Origin: Gammaproteobacteria bacterium
Lineage (GTDB): Bacteria > Pseudomonadota > Gammaproteobacteria > Steroidobacterales > Steroidobacteraceae
DNA: 39,610 bases
Direction of reading: 5' to 3'
Assembly (NCBI GenBank): GCA_004297335.1
Contig: SCUD01000069.1
Location: 1-39,610 of the forward strand
Under the pieces are notes generated by a model that did not search any database, was not told where the DNA came from, and saw only the letters and a list, made by a program, of their open reading frames with translations. Shown here piece by piece: positions 7,000-15,498 of this stretch. The number at the start of each line of letters is the position of its first letter. Position 1 is the first letter of the stretch. Made by a program: the position numbers and the translations under genes.

Positions 7000-7862
7000 G
7001 CGCAGATCAGTCACCCGGCAGCCGCATGCGCCGGGCCGTGCAGGAGCGCGGCATCCTGCCTTGCATCGGCGTCTACGATGTCTTTTCCGCCTCGCTCGCC
7101 GGGCGCCATTTCGATTCGCTGTTCGTCAGCGGCTTCGGTTTTGCCGCGAGTCACTACGGGCTGCCCGACATCGGCTTCATCACCTGGTCGGAGATCGTCA
7201 ACTTCGTGCAGCGCATCCGTACCGTGCTGCCGGAACACCACCTGCTGGTCGACATCGACGACGGCTACTGCGATGCCGAGGTCGCCTGCCACGTCGTCTC
7301 GGTGCTGGAGGCATCCGGGGCTTCCGGCGTGGTCCTCGAGGACCAGAAGCGCCCCCGCCGCTGCGGGCACTTCGACGGCAAGCAGATCATGGAACTTGAC
7401 GAGTACATCGCGAAGCTGCGCATGGTGCTGGCCACGCGCCGCGACCTGTTCGTGATCGCGCGCACCGACGCCACCGATGTCGATGACATCGAGCGACGGG
7501 TGCTCGCGTTCGCGGCGGCTGGCGCCGATGCGGTCCTCGTCGATGGCCTGAAGAGCCTCGACACCGTCCGTGCGCTCAGCAGCCGCGTCGCGCAACCGTT
7601 CGGCTTCAACCAGATCGCCGGCGGCAAGTCGCCCGTCTGTACGCTCAGCGAATTGCGCGATGCCGGGGTGAGCATCGTGATCTACAGCACGCCCTGCCTG
7701 TTCGCGGCGCAACCGGCGATCGAGGATGCGATGCTGGCCTTGCGCCAGCAGGATGGTTCGCTGGCCGGCAGCCGCGTCGGCGTCCGGCAGTGTACCGAGG
7801 TCCTGCAGGAGAACCTGGCCCGCCGCCAGGCTCCCGAGGTGGCGCTCCGCCGCCGCGAATGA
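6996..7862 (+). CDS. Isocitrate lyase/PEP mutase superfamily enzyme
   Basis: A 288-residue single-domain member of the ICL/PEP mutase superfamily. The metal-binding strand VDIDDGY is at 85-91, LEDQ at 114-117, the loop RPRRCGH at 119-125 with candidate catalytic Cys123, and ARTDA at 155-159. A Cys in a K/R-R-C-G-H loop is the mark of C-C lyases such as isocitrate, 2-methylisocitrate and dimethylmalate lyase. PEP mutases instead have an EDK...NS loop. A lyase or the reverse Claisen-type condensation is therefore more likely than phosphonate formation. The gene is coupled by ATGA overlaps to the carrier protein and to the LTA-synthase-like gene, so it may supply the acid that the ligase activates. 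Confidence 0.78.
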   Translation: MSADQSPGSRMRRAVQERGILPCIGVYDVFSASLAGRHFDSLFVSGFGFAASHYGLPDIGFITWSEIVNFVQRIRTVLPEHHLLVDIDDGYCDAEVACHVVSVLEASGASGVVLEDQKRPRRCGHFDGKQIMELDEYIAKLRMVLATRRDLFVIARTDATDVDDIERRVLAFAAAGADAVLVDGLKSLDTVRALSSRVAQPFGFNQIAGGKSPVCTLSELRDAGVSIVIYSTPCLFAAQPAIEDAMLALRQQDGSLAGSRVGVRQCTEVLQENLARRQAPEVALRRRE

Positions 7863-9790
7863 ACGCGCGGGCTGGAACAGGCTGGATCCGCGTCGGCTGG
7901 TCCCGGCTCGGCCCGGCCGGCGTGCTGTTGCTGGCGCTGTTGCTCGGTCTCGCCTGGCTGTCGCTCGCCCGCGCGGGCCTCACGCTGCTGTACCACGAGC
8001 GCCTCGCCGGCGTGGTCGCGCCCTGGCGGATCTTCGCGATCGGCTTGCGCATGGACACGATCCTGCTCTGCGAGCTGCTGGCGATCCCCGCCCTGCTCTA
8101 CCTGCTGCTGCCGGGCCGCGCGCTGCGGGAGTGGCTGACCGCCACCCTGCTGGCGCTCAGCGCCGCGCTGCTGATCCACATGGAACTGTCGACGCCCGCG
8201 TTCATCGCCGAGTATGACAACCGCCCCGATCGCGTCTACTACGAGTACCTGCGCTATCCGCGCGAAGTATTCACGATGCTGGCGCAGAGCTATCCGCTGC
8301 AGCTCGCGCTGGTGCCGCTGCTGTCCCTCGCGGCCGCAGCCGGTTTCTGGCAACTGCTGCGCCAGCGGATGTCGGCAGCGGACTGGCCCTGGCACCGGCG
8401 CCTGATGCTCGTCCCGCTGGTCATCGTCCTGCTGTTCATCGGCGCGCGCTCGAGTTTCGGACCGCGCCCGGCCAACCTGAGCACCGCCACGTTCAGCAGC
8501 AATCACCTGGCCAACGAACTCGCCGTCAGTTCGACCTACACGCTGTTCAATGCGATCTACATGAGCCGCAAGGAGGTGGACGCGACCCAGCTGTACGGCG
8601 ACCTGGATCCGGCGGAGGTAGCGGTCCGGATCGACCGCTACCGGCTGGCCCCGGCCGCAGCTGCGCCGGCCCCGGCCCGCCCGCCCAACCTGGTGATCCT
8701 CGTGCTGGAAAGCGTCGGCGCCGAATTCGTCGGCAGCCTCGGCGGCCTGCCGCTGACGCCACAACTGGAACGGCTGTCGGCCGAAGGCCTGTGGTTCACG
8801 GACCTGTACGCCACCGGCACGCGCACGGTCCGCGGCCTCGAGGCGATCGTGACCGGGTTTCCGCCGACGCCGGCCCCGAGCGTTTTCAAGCTGCCGCAGT
8901 CGCAGCGTGATTTCTTCACGCTGGGAGCGCTGCTGCGGGATGCGGGCTACGCCACCGAGTTCATCTATGGCGGCGTCAGCAACTTCGACAACATGGGCCG
9001 CTTCCTGCTGCAGAATGGCTTCGAGCGCGTCATCGAGCAGCGGGATTTCAGTGATCCGGTGCTGCTCGGCACCTGGGGCGTCTCCGACGAGGACCTGGTC
9101 ACCAAGGCGCACGAAACCTTCCTGGCCCATGGCGACCACCCGTTCTTCGCGCTGCTGCTGTCGACCTCGAACCATGACCCGTTCGAGTTTCCCGCGGGCC
9201 GCATCGAGCTCTACGAGCAGCCCCCCGCCACCCGGAACAACGCGGTCAAGTACACCGACTACGCAGTCGGCCGGCTGTTCGAGCTGGCTCGTACCGCGCC
9301 CTACTTCGCCAACACGGTCTTCCTGGTCGTCGCCGATCACGCGGCGCGTGTGCTCGGTGAAGATCTGGTGCCCGTGGCCCGGTTCCAGGTTCCGGCGCTG
9401 ATCATCGGCCCGGGCGTGCCGCACCAGCACTACGGCCGGGTCGCCAGCCAGATCGACCTCGGGCCAACGCTGCTCGGACTGCTCGGCCTTGACGCCCCGC
9501 AGCCGATGATCGGGCGGGACCTGCTGGCGCTGCCGGAGGAAACACCTGGCCGCGCAATGATGCAGTACGGCGACGCGAACGCGTTCCGGGTCGGCGATCG
9601 CGTCGCGGTCCATCGGCCGCAGCTGCCCGCCGAAACCTTCGGCTATGTCGCCGGTCGCCTGCTGCCGGCGGCGCACGATCCGGAGCTCGAGCGCGATGCG
9701 CTGGCGCACCTGCTGTGGGCGGCCAGGAGCTATCGCGACCGCCTGTACCATCCAGCCGGCGTCGCCGCCCCGGCGCCGCGCGCGCCCTGA
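7859..9790 (+). CDS. LTA synthase-like phosphotransferase (sulfatase fold)
   Basis: A 643-residue protein with an N-terminal membrane part (hydrophobic segments within about residues 1-190) and a C-terminal alkaline-phosphatase/sulfatase-type domain from about residue 275. Visible features are VLESVGAEF (metal ligand), GTRTVRGLE with candidate nucleophile Thr323 (cf. the G-K-T-S-D-S-E site of LtaS), STSNHDPF and VVADHA (metal Asp-His). LtaS and OpgB relatives transfer phosphoglycerol to envelope glycans or lipids in the periplasm. ATG 7859 overlaps the preceding TGA; the longer frame to 7790 is inside the upstream gene. With the Dlt-like genes it suggests a decorated phosphopolymer, unusual in a Gram-negative bacterium. 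Confidence 0.82.
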   Translation: MNARAGTGWIRVGWSRLGPAGVLLLALLLGLAWLSLARAGLTLLYHERLAGVVAPWRIFAIGLRMDTILLCELLAIPALLYLLLPGRALREWLTATLLALSAALLIHMELSTPAFIAEYDNRPDRVYYEYLRYPREVFTMLAQSYPLQLALVPLLSLAAAAGFWQLLRQRMSAADWPWHRRLMLVPLVIVLLFIGARSSFGPRPANLSTATFSSNHLANELAVSSTYTLFNAIYMSRKEVDATQLYGDLDPAEVAVRIDRYRLAPAAAAPAPARPPNLVILVLESVGAEFVGSLGGLPLTPQLERLSAEGLWFTDLYATGTRTVRGLEAIVTGFPPTPAPSVFKLPQSQRDFFTLGALLRDAGYATEFIYGGVSNFDNMGRFLLQNGFERVIEQRDFSDPVLLGTWGVSDEDLVTKAHETFLAHGDHPFFALLLSTSNHDPFEFPAGRIELYEQPPATRNNAVKYTDYAVGRLFELARTAPYFANTVFLVVADHAARVLGEDLVPVARFQVPALIIGPGVPHQHYGRVASQIDLGPTLLGLLGLDAPQPMIGRDLLALPEETPGRAMMQYGDANAFRVGDRVAVHRPQLPAETFGYVAGRLLPAAHDPELERDALAHLLWAARSYRDRLYHPAGVAAPAPRAP

Positions 9791-9803
9791 ACGCGGGCCA
9801 GTC

Positions 9804-10490
9804 CTATCTCCAGCCCAGCTTGCGCAGGAATCGCCGCGCTACATTCACCGGCCGCCGGCGCTCGGGATCGTCGATCCCGTGGTAGACGATGCCACCCTCG
9901 CGGCGGGTGATCCCGGCCAGCAGCGCCTGCCGGTCGCTCGCAAAGGGTCGATCCGAGCGCTTGCGCAGGCACGCCGCGCGCAGGTCATTGAGCACCGTCG
10001 AGGCCACCAGTTCATAGTCGTTGGCGGCGGCCAGGTCCGCGAAGAATCGCGCGGAATAGTAGTTGTTGCAGTGGTTCTTCCAGCGCCCGCGGCTTTCGAG
10101 CTCCTCGATGCCGGGCACGATGTGGATCACGATGCCACCAGGCTTCAGCCAGTCATGCAGGTTGGCGAAGCACTCATACTGGGCTGCATGGGGTTCAACG
10201 TGCTCGGTCGTGCCCGGATTCGTGATGAGGTCGAAGTGCCCGCGCCATTCGGGACGGTCAATGCGCTGCGACAGGTCGAGCGCCACCGCGCCGTCCTTGC
10301 CATTGAAGTCGAGCGAGGTGTGCCGGGCGCCCTGCTGCGTGAACCAGGCCTTGCCGGTCCTCTCGCGAATGCCCTCGCGGCGCGCGATGCGCTGGTTGCC
10401 GAGCTCCAGCATCTCCCGACCCTGCAGGCTGCCGAGCGTGGCCGCAACCGAATCCTGGATGAAATCGAGATAGCTGCGGCGCAGGCCCAT
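9804..10490 (-). CDS. Class I SAM-dependent methyltransferase
   Basis: A 228-residue Rossmann-type methyltransferase. The nucleotide-binding region is around MLELGNQR (about residues 27-34), and the acidic/aromatic post-motif is FDLITNPGTTEHV, followed by WLKPGGIVIHIVPG, a typical motif III turn. It starts one base after the stop of the upstream methyltransferase, so the two form a unit. The frame continues upstream in 10491-10661, but that part is a shadow of the neighbour. The substrate is unknown. It converges with the LTA-synthase-like gene, with only 13 bases between the stops. Confidence 0.65.
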   Translation of the reverse strand: MGLRRSYLDFIQDSVAATLGSLQGREMLELGNQRIARREGIRERTGKAWFTQQGARHTSLDFNGKDGAVALDLSQRIDRPEWRGHFDLITNPGTTEHVEPHAAQYECFANLHDWLKPGGIVIHIVPGIEELESRGRWKNHCNNYYSARFFADLAAANDYELVASTVLNDLRAACLRKRSDRPFASDRQALLAGITRREGGIVYHGIDDPERRRPVNVARRFLRKLGWR

Positions 10491-10491
10491 C

Positions 10492-11208
10492 TCAGGCCCC
10501 CGGCTCGCGTTCCAGCACGAACATCCATACCGGCTTGCGGTTGTTGCGCTTCGGACCGGGCTCGAGGATGTCGACGAGCCGATAGAGCCCCCTGCCCCAC
10601 TGGAAGAACAGGTAGGGCATGCACATCGGGTGCGCGCCGAAGGGATCCATCTCGGAAGCACCGGCGGCTGAGTGCTGCATCGTGTGCTCGATGTAGATGT
10701 GCCCGCCTGGTGCGAGCTGCCGGGCCCACGCGGCCAGCGCCCGCTGCGGCTGCATCGCCTGGTCGAGCGAATTGGTATAGACGAAATCGAAGCGCCCGTG
10801 CCACTCCGGATTGTCCTGGTGGAAGTCCCAGACGACCATGTTCGGAAACCGGGTAGCGGTCTCGGCGATGTCCGTGCCGATCATCTTCGCGCCGGTCAGG
10901 CGGCCGAGCAGTTCCACCTCGTAGCCGTTGCGGGCGCCATGGCAGATGCCGGCGCGCGGCTCAGGATGGTGCTGCAGCAGGTGCGTAGCCAGCGCCTGCA
11001 GCGTGCCCTCGTCGGCCCAGACCGCATCGAGCTTCCGCTGGTTGTGGAACACCTGGGTGGCCCGGTATTCCTCGTAGCCGCCCGCGTAGTCGTGCAGGTA
11101 CACGAGCTCCTGGCTGTGGCGCCTGGAGATGCGGAAGCCCCGTGGCGTGCGCACGGTCGTGTATCCGAAGGGCCGCACCAGGGCCGCGGTCAGCGCGCGC
11201 AACACCAT
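10492..11208 (-). CDS. Class I SAM-dependent methyltransferase
   Basis: A 238-residue methyltransferase-fold protein. Motif I is degenerate (GICHGARNGYEVELL), followed by GTDIAETATRFPN, a typical acidic strand after motif I, then FDFVYTNSLDQAMQP and LAPGGHIYIEH. It is the first gene of a two-gene minus-strand unit and is divergent from a glycosyltransferase gene, with 83 bases between the starts. ATG 11208 is the only reasonable start. The neighbours point to modification of a glycan or a glycosylated natural product. Confidence 0.65.
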   Translation of the reverse strand: MVLRALTAALVRPFGYTTVRTPRGFRISRRHSQELVYLHDYAGGYEEYRATQVFHNQRKLDAVWADEGTLQALATHLLQHHPEPRAGICHGARNGYEVELLGRLTGAKMIGTDIAETATRFPNMVVWDFHQDNPEWHGRFDFVYTNSLDQAMQPQRALAAWARQLAPGGHIYIEHTMQHSAAGASEMDPFGAHPMCMPYLFFQWGRGLYRLVDILEPGPKRNNRKPVWMFVLEREPGA

Positions 11209-11291
11209 GCATCGGTCTCCAGTGGCGGCGATAGCCTAGCCCAATGGCCGGGTGCTGGCCACTGTGTGAGAATCACCTCCGGAGGCAGACC

Positions 11292-12236
11292 GTGACCGAT
11301 CCAGAGGTTCCCGAACGCGGCTGGCGCGAGCGGCTCGAGCTGTGGTTCTTCCACTTCGCGGCCGGCGGCCTGGTGCCCGCGCGCTGGTACCTGCCGGAGC
11401 TGCCGCCCCCGGAGCAGCGCGCCGCCCGCAGCGGCCATTTGCGCCTCGAGATCGTCAGCCACTGCTGGCGCTATGCGCATCTGCTGGCCTATCAGCTCAG
11501 TTCCCTGGTCCTGTACCCGCCGACCCGGCTCGAGGTGACGGTCACGGTGTTCCACGCCGCCGAGGACGAGGACACGGTCGCGCTGCTCGCTTTCTTCGGC
11601 GCGTTGCGCGTACCGGGCGTGAGCTGGAACTGGCGGGTGCTGCAACGGGGACATCTGTACCGGCGCGCGATCGGCCGCAACCTCGCGGCCCGCGCGACGC
11701 GCTGCGACTGGATCTGGTTCACCGACTGCGATGTCGTTTTCCACGCCGGCTGCCTCGATGGCCTCGCCGCGGCACTGCAGGGGCGGCGCGACACGCTGGT
11801 GTTCCCGCGCGTGGAACACTGCACCGGGCTGCTGCAGCCGACTGATCCGCTGCTGCAGGCTACGCGCGGCCCGCCGCGCGTCGTCGACATCGATCGGACC
11901 CGCTTCAGTGCGCGCCAGCGCGACCGGGCGACCGGCCCGCTGCAGGTCACGCATGGCGATGTGGCACGTGCCTGCGGCTATTGCGCTGGCCTCCCGGTCT
12001 ACCAGCGTCCGTCCCGCCATTGGCCCAAGCTGCGCGAGGACCGCGCCTTCCGCTGGCTGCTGCGCTCCCAGGGTGAACCGATCGACGTTCCCGGCGTGTA
12101 CCGGATCCAGCACCTGAGCAAGGGGCGCTACCGCGGCAACCGCCTGCGGATCGGCCTGCGTTCCGCGATCCGGCGCCTGCAATCGCATTTCCGGGACCGC
12201 GGCCCGGCCGTCGACACTCCGCGGCCGCCGCGCTAA
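11292..12236 (+). CDS. GT-A fold glycosyltransferase-like protein
   Basis: A 314-residue protein with the organisation of a family-2-like glycosyltransferase. LRLEIVSHCWRY is followed by a strand (LEVTVTVFHAAED), then WIWFTDCDVVF with the metal-binding Asp145-Cys-Asp147 motif, then a variable acceptor region. GTG 11292 is chosen because GGAGG lies at 11281-11285; the longer frame to 11244 has no ribosome-binding site. It is followed after 12 bases by a FkbM-type methyltransferase, so the pair probably builds and methylates a sugar unit. Family assignment is moderate because the fold signature is short. Confidence 0.6.
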   Translation: MTDPEVPERGWRERLELWFFHFAAGGLVPARWYLPELPPPEQRAARSGHLRLEIVSHCWRYAHLLAYQLSSLVLYPPTRLEVTVTVFHAAEDEDTVALLAFFGALRVPGVSWNWRVLQRGHLYRRAIGRNLAARATRCDWIWFTDCDVVFHAGCLDGLAAALQGRRDTLVFPRVEHCTGLLQPTDPLLQATRGPPRVVDIDRTRFSARQRDRATGPLQVTHGDVARACGYCAGLPVYQRPSRHWPKLREDRAFRWLLRSQGEPIDVPGVYRIQHLSKGRYRGNRLRIGLRSAIRRLQSHFRDRGPAVDTPRPPR

Positions 12237-12248
12237 GCTGCCGCGCAC

Positions 12249-12899
12249 ATGAATCCACTGGCATGGCTGCGGCGCTGGGACAGTCGGCGCCGGGATCGGA
12301 AACACCGTCCCGAGCTCACGGCTTTCGACGCCTGCGTCGCGGCACTGCGGCCCGGCGACATCGCCATCGACTGCGGCGCGAATGTCGGCAGGTTCACCGT
12401 GCCGATGGCACAAGCCGGCGCCGAGGTCTATGCCTTCGAGCCCAATCCGGACGCGTATGCATGCCTCGTCCGCAGCACTGCGGCCTTTCCGAACGTCCGG
12501 ACCTTCCAGGCGGCGCTCAGTCCCGAGCCCGGGCCCGTGAAGCTGTACCTGCACCGCTACGCCGAAGATGATCCGGTGCACTTCTCGGTCGGTTCGTCAC
12601 TGCTTGGGTCCAAGCGCAGCGTGAGCGCTGACCGGCATGTCCTGGTCGACGGCATCCGCTTCACCGACTTCCTCGCCGGCCTCGGTGATCGCCGCGTGCG
12701 CCTGCTGAAGATGGACATCGAGGGCGCCGAAGTCGAGGTGCTGAACGAACTGCTCGACGCGGGCTGGCAGGAACGCATTGACCAGGCCTTCATCGAGGTC
12801 CACGACCGGCAGATACCGGCGCTCGCCGAACCGACGCGGAGGCTGCGCGAACGGCTCCAGACCCTCGGCGCCAGCCACTTCCGGCTCGACTGGCGCTGA
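12249..12899 (+). CDS. FkbM family methyltransferase
   Basis: A 216-residue methyltransferase of the FkbM type. Motif I is DCGANVGRFT (41-50), then FEPNP (63-67) and LKMDIEGAEVEVLN. These residues are diagnostic of FkbM proteins, which O-methylate sugars or polyketides. It is the second gene of the glycosyltransferase unit. A strong hairpin follows 8 bases after the stop and separates it from the convergent TonB-dependent receptor gene. Confidence 0.8.
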   Translation: MNPLAWLRRWDSRRRDRKHRPELTAFDACVAALRPGDIAIDCGANVGRFTVPMAQAGAEVYAFEPNPDAYACLVRSTAAFPNVRTFQAALSPEPGPVKLYLHRYAEDDPVHFSVGSSLLGSKRSVSADRHVLVDGIRFTDFLAGLGDRRVRLLKMDIEGAEVEVLNELLDAGWQERIDQAFIEVHDRQIPALAEPTRRLRERLQTLGASHFRLDWR

Positions 12900-12902
12900 A
12901 AC

Positions 12903-12932
12903 GGCAACCGCCCCCGTGCGGGGGCGGCTGCC
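12903..12932. terminator. Bidirectional terminator-like hairpin
   Basis: CCGCCCCCG (12908-12916) pairs perfectly with CGGGGGCGG (12919-12927), extended by GGCA/TGCC (12903-12906 and 12929-12932) with one mismatch between. It lies between the convergent FkbM and TonB-receptor genes. The very tight loop and lack of a T tract make it a structural barrier more than a classical terminator. Confidence 0.6.
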
Positions 12933-12955
12933 TGCCACTGCGGATGGACGATGCT

Positions 12956-15334
12956 TCAGAAGCGCAGCAGCGCCTCGATCGCCAGCGTGCGCGGCGGGTC
13001 CGTGAAGCCGTAGTAGCTGCGGGCACCGAAGGTCGAGCCAGCAAGCGGCGTATCGCCGGAGTAGCTGATCGTCGTCTCGTCGGTCAGGTTGCGACCGATC
13101 AGCGCCATCTCCCAGCGGCCCGACTGGGACGCCAGCGCGATGCGGGCATTCACCTTGGCGTAGCCGCTCTGCGCTGAATTCGGATCGAGCGTCAGCGAGG
13201 TCAGGAACTTGTCGGTGTAGTTGACGTCGAGGGAGGTACGCAGCTCCAGCGCGTCACCCAGCGGCCGGCGGAAATCGGCACCGATGACCGCGGTAATTTC
13301 CGGATTCAGCTGGTTCGTGGAGCCCTCGTAATTGCAGTTGGGCGGCACGACCAGTGCCGGCGGCGGGTTGTAGTAGCACTGTCCGAAGTACTTGCTCCAC
13401 TCGAAGTCGAGATAGGCGAAGGACCCGAACAGGTACAGGGAGTCGGTGGCCTGCCAGCGACCCTCGAGCTCGAGGCCGCGGACTTCGGCGCTGCCGTTGC
13501 CGACGTTGAAGCCGAGGCGCCCGTCGAAGGCGCTGGTCTGCAGGTCCGTGTAGTCGGTGTAGAACAGGGCAGCAGTCAGCTCGGCGGAACGGCCGATACC
13601 CCACTTGAGGCCGAGCTCATAGGAATCGGCCTCTTCGGGCTCGTACTCGAAAGTGCCGCCCTGCGCCGGCGACTTGTTGGAGCGCGCATCGTAGCCACCG
13701 GACTTGTTGCCGCGCGCCCAGGACAGGTAGGCCATCGAGTCGTCGCCAAAGCGGTACTGCAGGTTCACGAGCGGCGTGAACTTGCTCTCGGAGCGCGAGC
13801 CTTCGACGCTGTGCCGGGAAATCCCGAAGAAATTGTCGTAGAGCACGTCGATCAGCCCCGGCGGCAGCGACGGCCCGCCGAGGCCTGCGGTGAGGTCGTT
13901 CGAGCGAGCGCCCTCCTTGTCCTCGCTCGACCAGCGGCCGCCCGCGGTGATCCGGAACGAGTCCGAGACGTTCCAGCTGCCCTGCGCGAAGACCGCATAC
14001 AGCTCGCTGCTCTGCGTGAAAAGCCGCGGATTGGCCGTGTCGGCGAAGAAACGCAGGGCCGCGTAGGCCGGGCTCAGTGCCGACAGGGCCGGGATGATGC
14101 TGTTGGACGGGACGTGGACATAGTCGGTCTCGATCAGGTCGTAGGTCTGGTAGAACAGACCCGCGATCCATTCCAGCTGCTGGCCGGTGTCGGAGGCCAC
14201 GCGGATTTCCTGGCTGAACTGATCGAAGTCCTCGGTAATACCGGCGGTGAACACGTCGGCACCGGTGAAATCGCAGTCGCAGAGCTCATCGAGTTCATAC
14301 TTGCTGTAGCCAGTGACCGAGGTGACGGTCACGTCGCCGACCCCCCAGTTGATCGTCAGGGCTGCTTCACGGGTGTCCAGATAGCTCCAGTCCCCGTTGG
14401 ACGAACGCTGGTAGTCGATGCTGGTATTCAGCACGCTCGGATCCCGGCCCAGGACCGCGCGGAGAATCTGACTGTAGGTCAGCCCCGGAATCGGCGGATT
14501 GACGACGACATTGTCGCGGGGCCGCAGATAGGGTGCCGCCGGCAGTTCGCCGAAGGCCTCGACCTGCCGTCCGACGACATCGAAACTGCCGGCCTCCAGG
14601 CGCAGGCTGGCGCTGAAGTCCTCGTCCGGTGCCAGTTCGAGCGTCAGCCGGCCGGCCAGTTCGTCACGCGCCGGCTCATCCCGGGACAGGGTCAGGTTCT
14701 TGACGTAGCCGTCCGATTCACGGTAGCGCACCGCCAGGCGGGCGCCGAGCGGGCCGGCCACCGGGCCCGAAAGCACGAGGTCGGCCACCTGCTCGCTGTT
14801 CTCGACCTCGTACATCGCCCGGACGGATCCCTCGAACTCCGGCGTCGGCCTGGCGCTGACCAGGTTGACCGCGCCAGCGATTGCGTTCTTGCCGAACAGG
14901 ATCGGCTGCGGCCCGCGCAACACCTCGACCCGCGCAAGATCCAGGAAGGGCATGCGCGACTGGTGGCCACGCCCGCGGTAGATGCCGTCCGCGTAGATGC
15001 TGACCGACTGCTCGAAGCCCTGGTTGAGACCCGAGCCGATGCCGCGGATATAGATGTTGTTGGCGATGCCGGTCTCGGTGACCTGCAGGTTGGGTACGTA
15101 GGCCTTGAGGTCATCGAGCCGGACGATACCGACCTCGGCGATCTTTTCGCCGGAGATGGCATTGACCGAAATCGGTACTTCCCGCAGTGTTTCCTCGCGC
15201 TTCTGTGCCGTGACGATGATCTCCTCGAGCGTCGGGCCCGCATCCGCCTGGCTCCACGCCGCCGGCACCGCGACCGCGGCAGCCAGCACCAGGGCCACTG
15301 CGCGACGAAGCGAACGAGCTGAATCTGCCTGCAT
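12956..15334 (-). CDS. TonB-dependent outer membrane receptor
   Basis: A 792-residue outer-membrane transporter. A signal peptide (RRAVALVLAAAVAVPAAWSQA) is followed by a TonB box (EEIIVTAQKR), the plug domain (VPISVNAISGEKI, IRGIGSG, VEVLRGPQPILFGKNAIAGAVN) and a long beta barrel ending in the assembly signal ...EALLRF. ATG 15334 follows GGGGAG. The longer upstream frame to 15421 lacks a signal sequence at its start. The plug resembles receptors used for plant- or steroid-type substrates rather than classical siderophore receptors, but substrate assignment is not possible. It is divergent from the oxidase-like operon. A perfect palindrome at 15439-15455 may be its operator. Confidence 0.9.
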   Translation of the reverse strand: MQADSARSLRRAVALVLAAAVAVPAAWSQADAGPTLEEIIVTAQKREETLREVPISVNAISGEKIAEVGIVRLDDLKAYVPNLQVTETGIANNIYIRGIGSGLNQGFEQSVSIYADGIYRGRGHQSRMPFLDLARVEVLRGPQPILFGKNAIAGAVNLVSARPTPEFEGSVRAMYEVENSEQVADLVLSGPVAGPLGARLAVRYRESDGYVKNLTLSRDEPARDELAGRLTLELAPDEDFSASLRLEAGSFDVVGRQVEAFGELPAAPYLRPRDNVVVNPPIPGLTYSQILRAVLGRDPSVLNTSIDYQRSSNGDWSYLDTREAALTINWGVGDVTVTSVTGYSKYELDELCDCDFTGADVFTAGITEDFDQFSQEIRVASDTGQQLEWIAGLFYQTYDLIETDYVHVPSNSIIPALSALSPAYAALRFFADTANPRLFTQSSELYAVFAQGSWNVSDSFRITAGGRWSSEDKEGARSNDLTAGLGGPSLPPGLIDVLYDNFFGISRHSVEGSRSESKFTPLVNLQYRFGDDSMAYLSWARGNKSGGYDARSNKSPAQGGTFEYEPEEADSYELGLKWGIGRSAELTAALFYTDYTDLQTSAFDGRLGFNVGNGSAEVRGLELEGRWQATDSLYLFGSFAYLDFEWSKYFGQCYYNPPPALVVPPNCNYEGSTNQLNPEITAVIGADFRRPLGDALELRTSLDVNYTDKFLTSLTLDPNSAQSGYAKVNARIALASQSGRWEMALIGRNLTDETTISYSGDTPLAGSTFGARSYYGFTDPPRTLAIEALLRF

Positions 15335-15438
15335 GATTGAACTCCCCTTCCGAGTTTGGAGCGGCCCGCCACACGGCGAAATGCCACGTACGCCTGGCCT
15401 GGCTACCGGTCGACATCCCAACAGTGGCGGATCCTAGC

Positions 15439-15455
15439 ACTTGCGTAACGCAAGT
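15439..15455. promoter_or_regulatory. 17-bp perfect palindrome, TetR-type operator candidate
   Basis: ACTTGCGT-A-ACGCAAGT, perfect over 17 bp with a single central base. It lies 104 bp upstream of the TonB-receptor start and 108 bp upstream of the divergent oxidase-like operon. The geometry is that of TetR/AcrR-family operators. No such regulator gene is in the window. Confidence 0.6.
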
Positions 15456-15498
15456 AAAATAGGCAGACGGCGCGCGGCGTTGCGTCGTCGCCACAGCT

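Noticed and set aside
6996-7862. Phosphonate biosynthesis via PEP mutase
   Set aside because: The loop carries RRCGH with a Cys rather than the EDK...NS pattern of PEP mutases, and no phosphonopyruvate decarboxylase gene is nearby.
7682-9751. Minus-strand open frame of 689 codons opposite the LTAS-like gene
   Set aside because: No recognisable motif; the opposite strand has a full sulfatase-type domain and coupled starts.
13811-15322. Plus-strand open frame of 503 codons opposite the TonB receptor
   Set aside because: Shadow of a receptor whose signal peptide, TonB box, plug and terminal Phe are all present on the minus strand.
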